From Lentimicrobiaceae bacterium (GTDB taxonomy: Bacteria; Bacteroidota; Bacteroidia; Bacteroidales; F082): 64,000 bases of DNA. Positions 1 through 7,767 of the stretch are shown here, in pieces; the first letter of the stretch is position 1; the number at the start of each line of letters is the position of its first letter. The stretch lies in contig SUWV01000008.1 of assembly GCA_015061315.1 (NCBI GenBank), positions 28,252 to 92,251 of the forward strand, read 5' to 3'. A program made the translations under genes and the position numbers. Below the pieces are notes generated by a model that was not told where the DNA came from, did not search any database, and saw only the letters and a list, made by a program, of their open reading frames with translations.

Positions 1-1
1 C

Positions 2-799
2 AGCTGGAACGCTCCAGAAAACCCCGTCGATGTCACTTACGAAATCTACACAAGCTACAATGCAATCGACCCTATTTTTTATGGACTGACAGAAAACAGC
101 ATCACCATCGATAATTTAGCACCTGGATATTACAGATATTTGGTGAAAGCTAATTGGGGAGGCGAATGCTTGTCGAACCCAACAAACGCCGTCGATGTCA
201 CAATCTTCCCTTGTAACAACAATGAAATGTGCGAACTTACTTTCAATATGCTTGATGGCTATGGCGATGGATGGAACGGTGCCTTTATAGAAATAAGAAG
301 CTCTAACAACGACTTCTCCTACAAAGTAGGATTGGAAAAAGAAGGTCTCGATACTGTCACAAAAACGCTCTCACTATGCCCCGACAACTACACATTCATT
401 TGGAACAGAGGTGATTTTGACGAAGAACTTAGTTTCACTATAGTATTCAATGGAGAAGAAATATACAGACTTGATGTAGGTGACATCGATGCCTTGTTCG
501 AGACTGTGTTCTTGAAATATGAGATAGATTGCGCTGGTGATAACATCAACGACATTGAACATAATTCGACATTGAATATTTATCCAAATCCTGTTGAAGA
601 CAAATTATTCCTCGCAACAGAAATTCACATTGAAGAAATTGCTATTTACGACATTTACGGAAGAGAGACTATCAGACGACAAGCCAATGAGACAACAAGT
701 CAACAAGTGATAGATGTCGCTGATTTAAATAGTGGAGTTTATTTTGTGAAGATAAAAACTGACGATGGAAATATCGTGAAGAGATTTATTAAAAACTGA
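2..799 (+). CDS. T9SS-secreted protein, C-terminal part (5' end outside window)
   Basis: The reading frame is open from base 2, so the gene is truncated at the window edge; the first in-frame ATG (140) is internal. The visible part begins with the end of a fibronectin III-like domain (SWNAPENPVDVTYEIYTS), followed by a Cys-containing beta domain with a YGDGWNGAFIEI motif, and finishes with a type A T9SS sorting domain (IYPNPVEDKLF, then GVYFVKI near the end). Known role of that domain: it directs export across the outer membrane and attachment to the surface. The same three-part C-terminus occurs in the minus-strand gene at 17068-19035, so the two are paralogues. Four octamers of the repeat family (682-713) encode part of the sorting domain, and the stop codon lies in the first unit of the array at 796-891. 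The catalytic or binding role is not visible here. Confidence 0.85.
   Translation, partial: SWNAPENPVDVTYEIYTSYNAIDPIFYGLTENSITIDNLAPGYYRYLVKANWGGECLSNPTNAVDVTIFPCNNNEMCELTFNMLDGYGDGWNGAFIEIRSSNNDFSYKVGLEKEGLDTVTKTLSLCPDNYTFIWNRGDFDEELSFTIVFNGEEIYRLDVGDIDALFETVFLKYEIDCAGDNINDIEHNSTLNIYPNPVEDKLFLATEIHIEEIAIYDIYGRETIRRQANETTSQQVIDVADLNSGVYFVKIKTDDGNIVKRFIKN
682..713 (+). repeat. Octamer array (4 units) inside the T9SS sorting domain
   Basis: Four consecutive 8-bp units AGCCAATG, AGACAACA, AGTCAACA, AGTGATAG, read as residues ANETTSQQVID. It belongs to the AGTCAACA family found in dnaX, atpG, ade and rnhA, in the same coding orientation. It sits between two strands of the sorting domain. Confidence 0.6.
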
Positions 800-891
800 G
801 AATCTGAGAATCTGAAAATCTGAGAATATTTTCAGGTTTTCAGATTTCCAATTTTTCAAGTTTTCAATTTTTCAGGTTTTCAGGTTTTCAA
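796..891. repeat. Inverted octamer array between convergent genes
   Basis: Twelve contiguous 8-bp units fill exactly 96 bp: four of type CTGAGAAT/CTGAAAAT, then eight of the complementary type (ATTTTCAG, GTTTTCAG, TTTTTCAA and variants). The two halves can form a long hairpin. The TGA stop of the plus-strand gene (797-799) lies in the first unit, and the TGA stop of the minus-strand patatin gene (888-890) lies in the last. The array therefore makes up the whole intergenic region and supplies both stop codons. It may act as a bidirectional terminator (inference). Confidence 0.8.
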
Positions 892-1718
892 AACACCTTC
901 CTCGCTTCCTCATAGCCTTCTTCATAAAGCGCTAACAGCTTGTTGGTATCGCGTTCCATTCTGTCAACCTCTATCGGTTTCTGAGGACGTATGACGATGA
1001 GCTCGCCTCGTTCTTCCATAGCTTCTATCATGGAAATCTGCTCATTATACATCTTGTTACGATTTCTTATGGCTTCTTGCATCGCTGGATATTCCTTATA
1101 AAACAGAGAAACATATTTCATGTCTTTCTCTGATTTCCTATATCCTTTGTTGCGAGTGAGCACCACCACATTATTATCGTAGCCTAATTCTCTCGCCCTC
1201 ATAATCGGAATGGAATCTGCTATGCCGCCATCCAACATAGGCTCGCCATCGATGTAGACTATCGGACAGACGAAAGGCAAACTGCTCGATGCCTTCACAA
1301 TATCAATGACTCTCTCTGGATTTTTCGTCTCTTCATAATAACATGCCTTTCCTGTCTTACAACTTGTCGTCACCATCTCAAAACGCTGCTCTGTCGTAGC
1401 CAGCACCTCGTAATCGTATGGTATTATCTCTTCAGGAAATGTATGAAACAACAAATCGAAATCCATGATATTGCCTTTCTTCAAGAGATGTTTTATCCCT
1501 ATGTAATTATATTTTTTAAGAAGGTCGATGTTGCTGAACTTAGCTCTTCCTCTCTGTCGTGAGATGTATGACAAGCCATTACAAGCGCCAGCGCTGACGC
1601 CTATGGTATAAGGAAACCTGATGTCTTTGTCCATGAGACAATCTAAGACACCGCAGGTGAAGACACCTCTCATGCCTCCACCTTCGAGTATCAATCCAGA
1701 ATTTGATGTTAAAGTCAT
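888..1718 (-). CDS. Patatin-like phospholipase family protein
   Basis: Predicted serine acyl hydrolase with the Ser-Asp dyad of the patatin family, acting on lipid or acyl esters. With the start used here (276 aa) the oxyanion motif EGGGMRG is at residues 12-18, the nucleophile elbow GVSAG at 40-44 (Ser42) and DGG at 163-165. The C-terminal part resembles the extension of YjjU-type bacterial patatins. An upstream in-frame ATG at 1763 would add 15 residues, but that stretch is encoded by the AGATGCTA array (1734-1789), so the ATG at 1718 is preferred. There is no signal peptide, so it is probably cytoplasmic. It lies downstream of the S9A peptidase on the same strand, separated only by the array. 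The substrate is unknown. Confidence 0.85.
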   Translation of the reverse strand: MTLTSNSGLILEGGGMRGVFTCGVLDCLMDKDIRFPYTIGVSAGACNGLSYISRQRGRAKFSNIDLLKKYNYIGIKHLLKKGNIMDFDLLFHTFPEEIIPYDYEVLATTEQRFEMVTTSCKTGKACYYEETKNPERVIDIVKASSSLPFVCPIVYIDGEPMLDGGIADSIPIMRARELGYDNNVVVLTRNKGYRKSEKDMKYVSLFYKEYPAMQEAIRNRNKMYNEQISMIEAMEERGELIVIRPQKPIEVDRMERDTNKLLALYEEGYEEARKVF

Positions 1719-1733
1719 TTTTTTAAGTTGTTG

Positions 1734-1789
1734 AGATGCTAAGATGCTACGAATACTTAGCATCTTAGCATCTTAGTATCTTACTATCT
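1734..1789. repeat. Inverted octamer array with a perfect 16-bp stem
   Basis: Seven 8-bp units in phase: AGATGCTA twice, CGAATACT, TAGCATCT twice, TAGTATCT, TACTATCT. Bases 1734-1749 are the exact reverse complement of 1758-1773, with an 8-nt loop. The stop codon of the upstream S9A peptidase gene (1784-1786) falls in the last unit. It may shape the S9A/patatin transcript as a stability hairpin or partial terminator; there is no clear U tract. Confidence 0.8.
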
Positions 1790-3907
1790 CACATTGTACA
1801 TTATAAACGAATAAACGTCGGCTTGTTCTTCAATGACTTTAGAGATAGGTTTTCCTGCGCCGTGTCCTGCCTTGCTGTCTATTCTGATGATCTTAGGATT
1901 GTCACCTGTCTGCGCTGCCTGCAATGCTGCTGCATATTTGAAAGAGTGTGCTGGAACAACGCGGTCGTCGTGGTCGGCTGTAGTCACCATGATAGCGGGA
2001 TAATTCACATCATTTTGAATGTTATGTAATGGCGAATATGCATAAAGCGCTTCAAACATCTCCTTGTTATCTCCACTTGTTCCGTAGTCGCTCGCCCAGT
2101 TCCAACCGATAGTAAATAAATGATAACGCAACATATCCATCACGCCGACCTGAGGCACCGCCGCTGCAAATAAGTCGGGACGTTGATTTACGACAGCTCC
2201 TACCAACAAGCCGCCATTAGAACCTCCTTGTAACGCCAAATGTTCTGGCGAGCTATATCCGTTGTCGATGAGATATTGCGCGCAGGCGATACAGTCGTCG
2301 AAGACATTTTGTTTCTGCAACTTCGTTCCTGCTATGTGCCATTCCTCGCCGTATTCGTTGCCACCACGAAGGTTCATCTGTGCATAGATGCCGCCGCTCT
2401 CAATGAAAGGAAGTCGCGAGGTGGAGAAGCTCGGATTCAAGGTGATGTTGAAACCTCCGTAACCGTAAAGCAAAGCTGGATTGCTGCCGTCTTTCTTCAG
2501 ACCTTTCTTGTAAGTCAAGAACATAGGAACTTTAGTGCCGTCTTTTGATGTCACGAAGACTTGTTCCGTAGTATAATCTTCCGATTTAAAGTCTATCGCT
2601 GGAGCGCGGAAGACCTCCGAAGTATTGTCGTTGATATTATATTTGTAAATCGTTGTAGGGAAAGCGAAAGAGGTGAAGGCATAGAAAATCTCCTCGTCTT
2701 TGTAGTCGCTGCTGAAACCCACAGCGCCGTATGTCGGCAGAGCAATCTCGTGTAACATCTTGCCATCCATGGTATAGACGTAAGCATGATGCGAGGCGTC
2801 TTGGTCGTAGGTGACGATCATCTTGCCATCGGCTAAGCTGATGCCAGCAATAACGTTGTCGCTCTCAGGAATGACCTCAATCCAATTCTCCATCTGAGGA
2901 TTGTTCACATCGACTTTACAAATCTTACCTTTAGGAGCATTATAATTAGTAAATATGTATAAGGTGCCGTCGATGACCTCAATCGGGCTGTATTGATAAT
3001 TCATGTCGAAGCCGATTTGTACAAAGTCAGTGTCAAAGTCATTGTCAGAGTTCATCTCTTTAATCCAGAGCGTGCTTCCTGCACCTTGACCGCTTTCATA
3101 AAGGAACATATATTTCTCGTCTTTGGTGACACCGACAGTGTGGAAATAACGAGGCTGACTTGGGTTCTCGTAGAACAAGACATCTTCTTCTTGAGAGGTG
3201 CCGAGTTTATGATAATATATTTTATGGTTTTCGTTTATGTTGCTGAACTCCTTACCTTCTTCTGGGCGGTCGTATGCTCCGTAGAAGAAGCCGTCTTTAT
3301 ACCAGGAAGCGCCTGTGAACTTAGCCCATTCGATGTGGTCGGGAAGCAGCTGGCGGGTCGCGATGTCCATGACATAAATCTCTACCCAGTCGGAACCGCT
3401 ACGTTGAATGGTGTAGGCAAGATATTTGCCGTCGTTAGATTGCGATGTGCCTGATAAAGCGACAGTGCCATCTTCGGATAAAGTGTTAGGATCTAAAAGG
3501 ACAGAAGGCTCCTCGTCTAACGAATTTTGGATATAGATGACATTCTGATTCTGGAGTCCGTCGTTTTTAGAATACAGATAACGGTTGAAACGTTTTGAAG
3601 GAAGACTGTAACGCTCGTAATTGACGAGTTCTGTCATACGTTTTTTTATGTCCTCGCGGAAAGGAATCTGTGAGAGATAATCTTCTGTCACTGCTCGTTG
3701 AGCCTCGACCCACTGAGCCGTCTCAGCAGTGGTGTCGTTTTCCAACCAGCGATAAGGGTCGGCGACATCAGTACCAAAATAATTGTCAACGACAGTAAGG
3801 TCTTTTCTTGTCTCTGGATATTCTCTGACAGAATGTTTTGCAGACTCGCTGCAACCGAATAATGTAATCATGGGAAGCATGATGATGATCTTTGATTTTA
3901 TTTTCAT
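1784..3907 (-). CDS. Prolyl oligopeptidase family (S9A) serine peptidase, lipoprotein
   Basis: Predicted prolyl endopeptidase that cleaves short peptides after proline, probably anchored in the periplasm. With the ATG at 3907 the protein has 707 aa and starts with a lipoprotein signal peptide (lipobox LFGC, Cys19). Residues about 30-440 form the seven-bladed propeller that gates access, and the C-terminal part is an alpha/beta hydrolase with GGSNGG (Ser564), DHDDRV (catalytic Asp) and KAGHGAG (His682). The size matches the family. An ATG 63 nt upstream (3970) is in frame, but it would place 21 non-signal residues before the lipoprotein signal and it lies upstream of a good -7 promoter box (3929-3936). 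The stop codon is inside the octamer array at 1734-1789. Divergent from the MBOAT operon. Confidence 0.92.
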   Translation of the reverse strand: MKIKSKIIIMLPMITLFGCSESAKHSVREYPETRKDLTVVDNYFGTDVADPYRWLENDTTAETAQWVEAQRAVTEDYLSQIPFREDIKKRMTELVNYERYSLPSKRFNRYLYSKNDGLQNQNVIYIQNSLDEEPSVLLDPNTLSEDGTVALSGTSQSNDGKYLAYTIQRSGSDWVEIYVMDIATRQLLPDHIEWAKFTGASWYKDGFFYGAYDRPEEGKEFSNINENHKIYYHKLGTSQEEDVLFYENPSQPRYFHTVGVTKDEKYMFLYESGQGAGSTLWIKEMNSDNDFDTDFVQIGFDMNYQYSPIEVIDGTLYIFTNYNAPKGKICKVDVNNPQMENWIEVIPESDNVIAGISLADGKMIVTYDQDASHHAYVYTMDGKMLHEIALPTYGAVGFSSDYKDEEIFYAFTSFAFPTTIYKYNINDNTSEVFRAPAIDFKSEDYTTEQVFVTSKDGTKVPMFLTYKKGLKKDGSNPALLYGYGGFNITLNPSFSTSRLPFIESGGIYAQMNLRGGNEYGEEWHIAGTKLQKQNVFDDCIACAQYLIDNGYSSPEHLALQGGSNGGLLVGAVVNQRPDLFAAAVPQVGVMDMLRYHLFTIGWNWASDYGTSGDNKEMFEALYAYSPLHNIQNDVNYPAIMVTTADHDDRVVPAHSFKYAAALQAAQTGDNPKIIRIDSKAGHGAGKPISKVIEEQADVYSFIMYNVR

Positions 3908-3928
3908 AGTGTTATGTTTTTCTTTCTG

Positions 3929-3936
3929 CAAAGGTA
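3929..3936 (-). promoter_or_regulatory. Bacteroides-type -7 box of the S9A peptidase gene
   Basis: The minus strand reads TACCTTTG, an exact match to TAnnTTTG, 21 bp before the ATG at 3907. It supports the shorter start. Confidence 0.65.
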
Positions 3937-3959
3937 TTGTTTTTTGTCGTGAAAAATAA

Positions 3960-3967
3960 TAATTTTG
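3960..3967 (+). promoter_or_regulatory. Candidate -7 box of the MBOAT operon
   Basis: TAATTTTG matches TAnnTTTG, 35 bp before the ATG at 4002. No -33 TTTG box at ideal spacing was found. Confidence 0.4.
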
Positions 3968-4001
3968 CAAACATTATTTTCAAATATAATCATTTCATAA
4001 C

Positions 4002-5420
4002 ATGGTATTTAGCAGTAATGTCTTCTTGATATATTTCCTTCCCATCTTCTTAATATTTTATTTTATAAGTCCGAAGAAATGGAGGAATGTAGTGCTCTTG
4101 TTATTTTCATTAGTGTTCTATGCTTACGGGGCTCCCGACTTTATACTTTTATTGGTCGGTTCTTGTGTGGCGAATTTCTATCTCGTGAAGCTGATGCACA
4201 ATTCTGAAAATAAATTAACAAAGAAACTATATTGCGCTGCTGCTATCATCATAAGTTTAGGATTGTTGATTTACTACAAATACGCTAACTTCTTCATCGA
4301 CAATATAAATCTCTTACTCGAAGCCTTTGGCGCACATGCCATAACCTTTGCGAAAGTGCTGCTTCCTATAGGAATTTCATTCTTCACATTCCAGTCGATA
4401 ACATACGTGATTGATACTTATAGAGGTAACAATCAGCCGATGGAAAGATTACACGATTACGTCTTATATATCATGATGTTCCCTCAACTCATCGCTGGTC
4501 CTATCGTCAGATATTGCGACATAGAACAGGAGATTCGTCATCGCAATTATAATTGGGGAGAGGCGCTTCAAGGTTTCTATCGTTTCATCATAGGTCTCTC
4601 GAAGAAAGTCCTTATTTCTGATGTCATTGGAATACAAGTCGATAAGATGCTCGCAGGCGACATCGCTCTCTTCGATACTGCAACAGCATGGATTACGATA
4701 GTGGGTTACACCATGCAGCTCTATTTCGACTTCTCAGGTTATTCTGATATGGCTATAGGTCTCGGCAAGATAATGGGATTTCATTTCCCAGAGAACTTCG
4801 ACAATCCATATAATTCGAGGAGTATCACCGAGTTCTGGCGCCGATGGCACATGACACTCGGCGCTTTCATGCGTAACTACCTCTATATCCCTCTCGGCGG
4901 CAACAGATGTTCCAAATCGAGGATGTATTTCAACTTATGGATAGTCTTCCTCCTCTCAGGATTCTGGCACGGAGCCAACTGGAACTTCTTGATATGGGGC
5001 GCGTATCATGGAATATGGCTCGTCTTAGAAAGAATGGGTCTTAAAAAATTTTATGATAAGATAGGTAAAATCCCAAGCGTGCTCATCACATTCGTACTCG
5101 CGGTGATAGGCTGGGTCTTCTTCCGAATAGAAAACTTCAACGACGCTATAACATTCATAAGCAGGATGTTCGCCTTCGACTTTAACATTATAGCAACTGT
5201 TTATGATAAACAGTTCTTCTTCACATTGATAGTGGCGCTCATTTTCTCGTTCATCTGCCTCTTGCCTTTCGGAAAGAAAATCCACGACTTCGTGTTTTAT
5301 ACCAATTATAATAAGACTCAAAATATAATAGTCTGGCTTATAGCAGTGATAGTGTTGTTATTCTGCCTCGGCGCATTGAACGTAGCAGGATTTAGTCCGT
5401 TCATATATTTTAGATTTTAA
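4002..5420 (+). CDS. MBOAT family O-acyltransferase (AlgI/DltB-like)
   Basis: Multi-pass inner-membrane protein of 472 aa, the usual AlgI/PatA size, that passes acyl groups (usually acetyl) from the cytoplasm to a periplasmic acceptor. Visible motifs are EFWRRWHMTLG (277-287) and SGFWHGANWN (319-328), whose His323 is the expected catalytic histidine; His283 is the second conserved one. The following gene starts 3 bp after its stop and encodes an AlgX/AlgJ-like protein, the usual partner that completes transfer to a polysaccharide. Their juxtaposition suggests O-acetylation of a surface or exported glycan, but no glycan biosynthesis genes are in the window, so the acceptor is unknown. Confidence 0.9.
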   Translation: MVFSSNVFLIYFLPIFLIFYFISPKKWRNVVLLLFSLVFYAYGAPDFILLLVGSCVANFYLVKLMHNSENKLTKKLYCAAAIIISLGLLIYYKYANFFIDNINLLLEAFGAHAITFAKVLLPIGISFFTFQSITYVIDTYRGNNQPMERLHDYVLYIMMFPQLIAGPIVRYCDIEQEIRHRNYNWGEALQGFYRFIIGLSKKVLISDVIGIQVDKMLAGDIALFDTATAWITIVGYTMQLYFDFSGYSDMAIGLGKIMGFHFPENFDNPYNSRSITEFWRRWHMTLGAFMRNYLYIPLGGNRCSKSRMYFNLWIVFLLSGFWHGANWNFLIWGAYHGIWLVLERMGLKKFYDKIGKIPSVLITFVLAVIGWVFFRIENFNDAITFISRMFAFDFNIIATVYDKQFFFTLIVALIFSFICLLPFGKKIHDFVFYTNYNKTQNIIVWLIAVIVLLFCLGALNVAGFSPFIYFRF

Positions 5421-5423
5421 GAA

Positions 5424-6959
5424 ATGAAAAAGAATTTTAACAAAATATTATTTATCGCTACGATAGTGCTTTTCGCCATCATATTTATTCAAAGCGTATG
5501 GCATCCTATCAATTTCAGACCTTTAGACGGCGCGACGTATAAGAGCGATTTTCCTAAGCTGACACTACAAAGTTATAAGGATAATTCGTTTCAACGACAA
5601 CTCGATAAATATTCGCAGGAGAATTTCGGATTTAGAGAATGGGCTTTTCGTTTCTATAATCAATATCTTTGGAGCTTCTATCATAAGACTAACGCTAAAA
5701 TTGTGATGGAAGGTAAAGAAGGTTATCTGTTTGAAAATATTGTCGTTAAAGATCATTACCAAAGTCTGATGTATGACCATACCGACGACACTGCAGTGAT
5801 GAAAGCATTGTTCGAGACCGAAGCCCTGCGTTTATGGAAAGTGCAGGAACTTCTTAAAGAACACGACATTCACATCTTCGTTAATATGCTGCCCAGCAAA
5901 AATGACATCTATCCTGAATATATGCCAGTAAACATCTGCAACGACAAACCTGACGGCGTGCATGCCTACGATTATTACAAGCCTCGATTTGAGGAGTTAG
6001 GAATCAATCATATCGACAACGTGACTTATTATCAAGATATTAAAGACAAAGTCGATTATCCTTTGTTTCCAAAAACAGGTACACATTGGACTAATATCGC
6101 GGCTTCATACTCCTTCGATTCTATCATAGAATATATGGAGGTCTTAGGAAACAGAAACCTGCTTAATATCGAATTCAGTGAAAAATATATCGACAAAAAC
6201 AGACATCCTGACGATGATTTGGAGCAGCTTCTTAATCTTACTTTCCCTATAAGACCTAATAAAAATTATTACGTAGATGTAACTACAATCCCTGATTCTA
6301 CGGCAGTTAGACCAAAACTTATTACTATCGGCGACTCCTTTTTCTGGACTATTTCCTACAACATACCTCTCGATGAGATCTTCAACGAATATCCTTATTG
6401 GTATTACAACAGCACTATCTATTTCGATAAGAAAAATCATTCTACTAATGACATCAATTTCGCACGAGAACTGATGTCTGCCGATTATATCATGCTCAAT
6501 TATTGCACGGTACAACTTTACGACTTAGGAAGTAAATTCTTACCTAAAGCCTTGGTTTACTTATGTTATAATGATGAAGAGAGAAACAATAAGATTGAAG
6601 AAATCATCAATAATATGAGAAACGATGAAACTTGGTTTAACTCTCTTTCAGAGAAAGCACAGACACAAAATCAATCGGTTGAGGAAGTGATGCTGAATGA
6701 TGCTAAATATCTTGTCTATCAACAGCCTGAGTCGGTCTTCGACGACTTGAAAGGTTATAAACTGCCGACCAACAGAAACGAGTCCTTATTGAATTTTTCC
6801 GACCCTAATTCCTTTGAAGGTAAAGTTGAGAGAATCATTGACGATATTTATGCCGACCCTAACTGGCTCAACAACATAAAGAAAAAAGCAGAACAAGCAG
6901 GTGTCGATTTTGAAACTCAGCTTAGAAATGACGCTATATGGATGCTTAATAATAATTAA
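5424..6959 (+). CDS. AlgX/AlgJ-like SGNH-hydrolase-family O-acetyltransferase partner (DHHW type)
   Basis: 511 aa with one N-terminal membrane anchor (about residues 7-24) and a periplasmic SGNH/AlgX-like domain: GTHWTN (219-224) carries the Asp/His-region motif, and TIGDSFFW (301-308) holds the presumed nucleophilic serine. Such proteins accept acyl groups from the MBOAT partner and place them on the glycan. Unusual is the C-terminus, where two related stretches of about 40 residues occur (about 392-433 and 468-509), each with an aromatic pattern DxxWxNxxxxKA followed by a FETQL/VEEVM region and an NDAxx(M/V) ending. This duplicated module is not part of the AlgX core that I know. Translationally linked to the MBOAT gene by 3-bp spacing. 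Confidence 0.82.
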   Translation: MKKNFNKILFIATIVLFAIIFIQSVWHPINFRPLDGATYKSDFPKLTLQSYKDNSFQRQLDKYSQENFGFREWAFRFYNQYLWSFYHKTNAKIVMEGKEGYLFENIVVKDHYQSLMYDHTDDTAVMKALFETEALRLWKVQELLKEHDIHIFVNMLPSKNDIYPEYMPVNICNDKPDGVHAYDYYKPRFEELGINHIDNVTYYQDIKDKVDYPLFPKTGTHWTNIAASYSFDSIIEYMEVLGNRNLLNIEFSEKYIDKNRHPDDDLEQLLNLTFPIRPNKNYYVDVTTIPDSTAVRPKLITIGDSFFWTISYNIPLDEIFNEYPYWYYNSTIYFDKKNHSTNDINFARELMSADYIMLNYCTVQLYDLGSKFLPKALVYLCYNDEERNNKIEEIINNMRNDETWFNSLSEKAQTQNQSVEEVMLNDAKYLVYQQPESVFDDLKGYKLPTNRNESLLNFSDPNSFEGKVERIIDDIYADPNWLNNIKKKAEQAGVDFETQLRNDAIWMLNNN

Positions 6960-6971
6960 CAAAAATTATCT

Positions 6972-7724
6972 ATGAAGAAAATTACGATATTATTTTTTAT
7001 TGCAATTTCTTTTTTATCATGTAAAAACGAATATAAACACATCCAGACTTCGTGTCAGAAAGAATATAAATATCCAAAGTCAAAGCTTTGGAAACACGGC
7101 GTTTATTCAAAATGGGAAGCAAAGGAATTGGAAGGTGTTTTCGACGGATTGGAAGTCGATGTGATATATTCACCTGAGAAAAATAATATCTATGTCGGTC
7201 GTGTCGTTGCCGATACAATCAAAGACCTGCCTCTTGATGAATGGTTCTCTGTCTTGAACGAACCGAGTAAGACTTATTATTGGATCGACTTTAAAAATCT
7301 TTCAAAAGAAAATGCCGATTCTGCTTTTGAAGTTCTAAACCCTTTGGTAAAAAAATATGGCATTGAAGAAGTTACCTTTGTTGAAAGTCAGGATTTAAAA
7401 GCTTTGAAAATAGCGAAGGAAAATGATTATCGCACTATATTATGGGTTGAAAATCTGCATTATTGGAAGAAAAGATATTTGAAAGATACTATTTTCGTGA
7501 TGAATAAAATTCGTTCACAGATAGAAGAGCTTCATCCTGATGCGATAAGCTGCGAATATACCATGTTTCCTCTTCTATGCGACACTTTCCCTGAACAGAA
7601 TATTCATTTTTGGGACACGCCAAAAGATTATACTCCCGAAAATGTAGAGTTTACAAAGAAACTGTGCGAAAACGAAAGCGTGAAAGTTGTCCTCGTCGAT
7701 TATCCTACAGCAGATATATTTTAA
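6972..7724 (+). CDS. PLC/GDPD-like TIM-barrel lipoprotein (tentative)
   Basis: 250 aa with a lipoprotein signal (MKKITILFFIAISFLSC, Cys17). After it come HGVYSKWEAKE, FDGLEVDVIYS and YYWIDFKNLS, a pattern reminiscent of phosphatidylinositol-PLC/glycerophosphodiesterase-type or FAM151-like barrels (His at the start, an E-x-D pair, then a WxDFK strand). The second half (TFVESQDLKALKIA, TILWVENLHYW) looks like later barrel strands. The usual full set of GDPD metal ligands is not clear, so catalysis is unproven. It follows the acyltransferase partner by 12 bp and probably belongs to the same operon, suggesting a periplasmic role in envelope lipid or glycan metabolism (inference). Confidence 0.55.
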   Translation: MKKITILFFIAISFLSCKNEYKHIQTSCQKEYKYPKSKLWKHGVYSKWEAKELEGVFDGLEVDVIYSPEKNNIYVGRVVADTIKDLPLDEWFSVLNEPSKTYYWIDFKNLSKENADSAFEVLNPLVKKYGIEEVTFVESQDLKALKIAKENDYRTILWVENLHYWKKRYLKDTIFVMNKIRSQIEELHPDAISCEYTMFPLLCDTFPEQNIHFWDTPKDYTPENVEFTKKLCENESVKVVLVDYPTADIF

Positions 7725-7767
7725 ACTGAAAGTTTGAAAATCAATAATCCGAAAACAACTTATTTTC

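Noticed and set aside
1716..1763. Upstream ATG of the patatin gene at 1763
   Set aside because: The added residues are encoded by the AGATGCTA array, and the family motif begins shortly after the second ATG at 1718.
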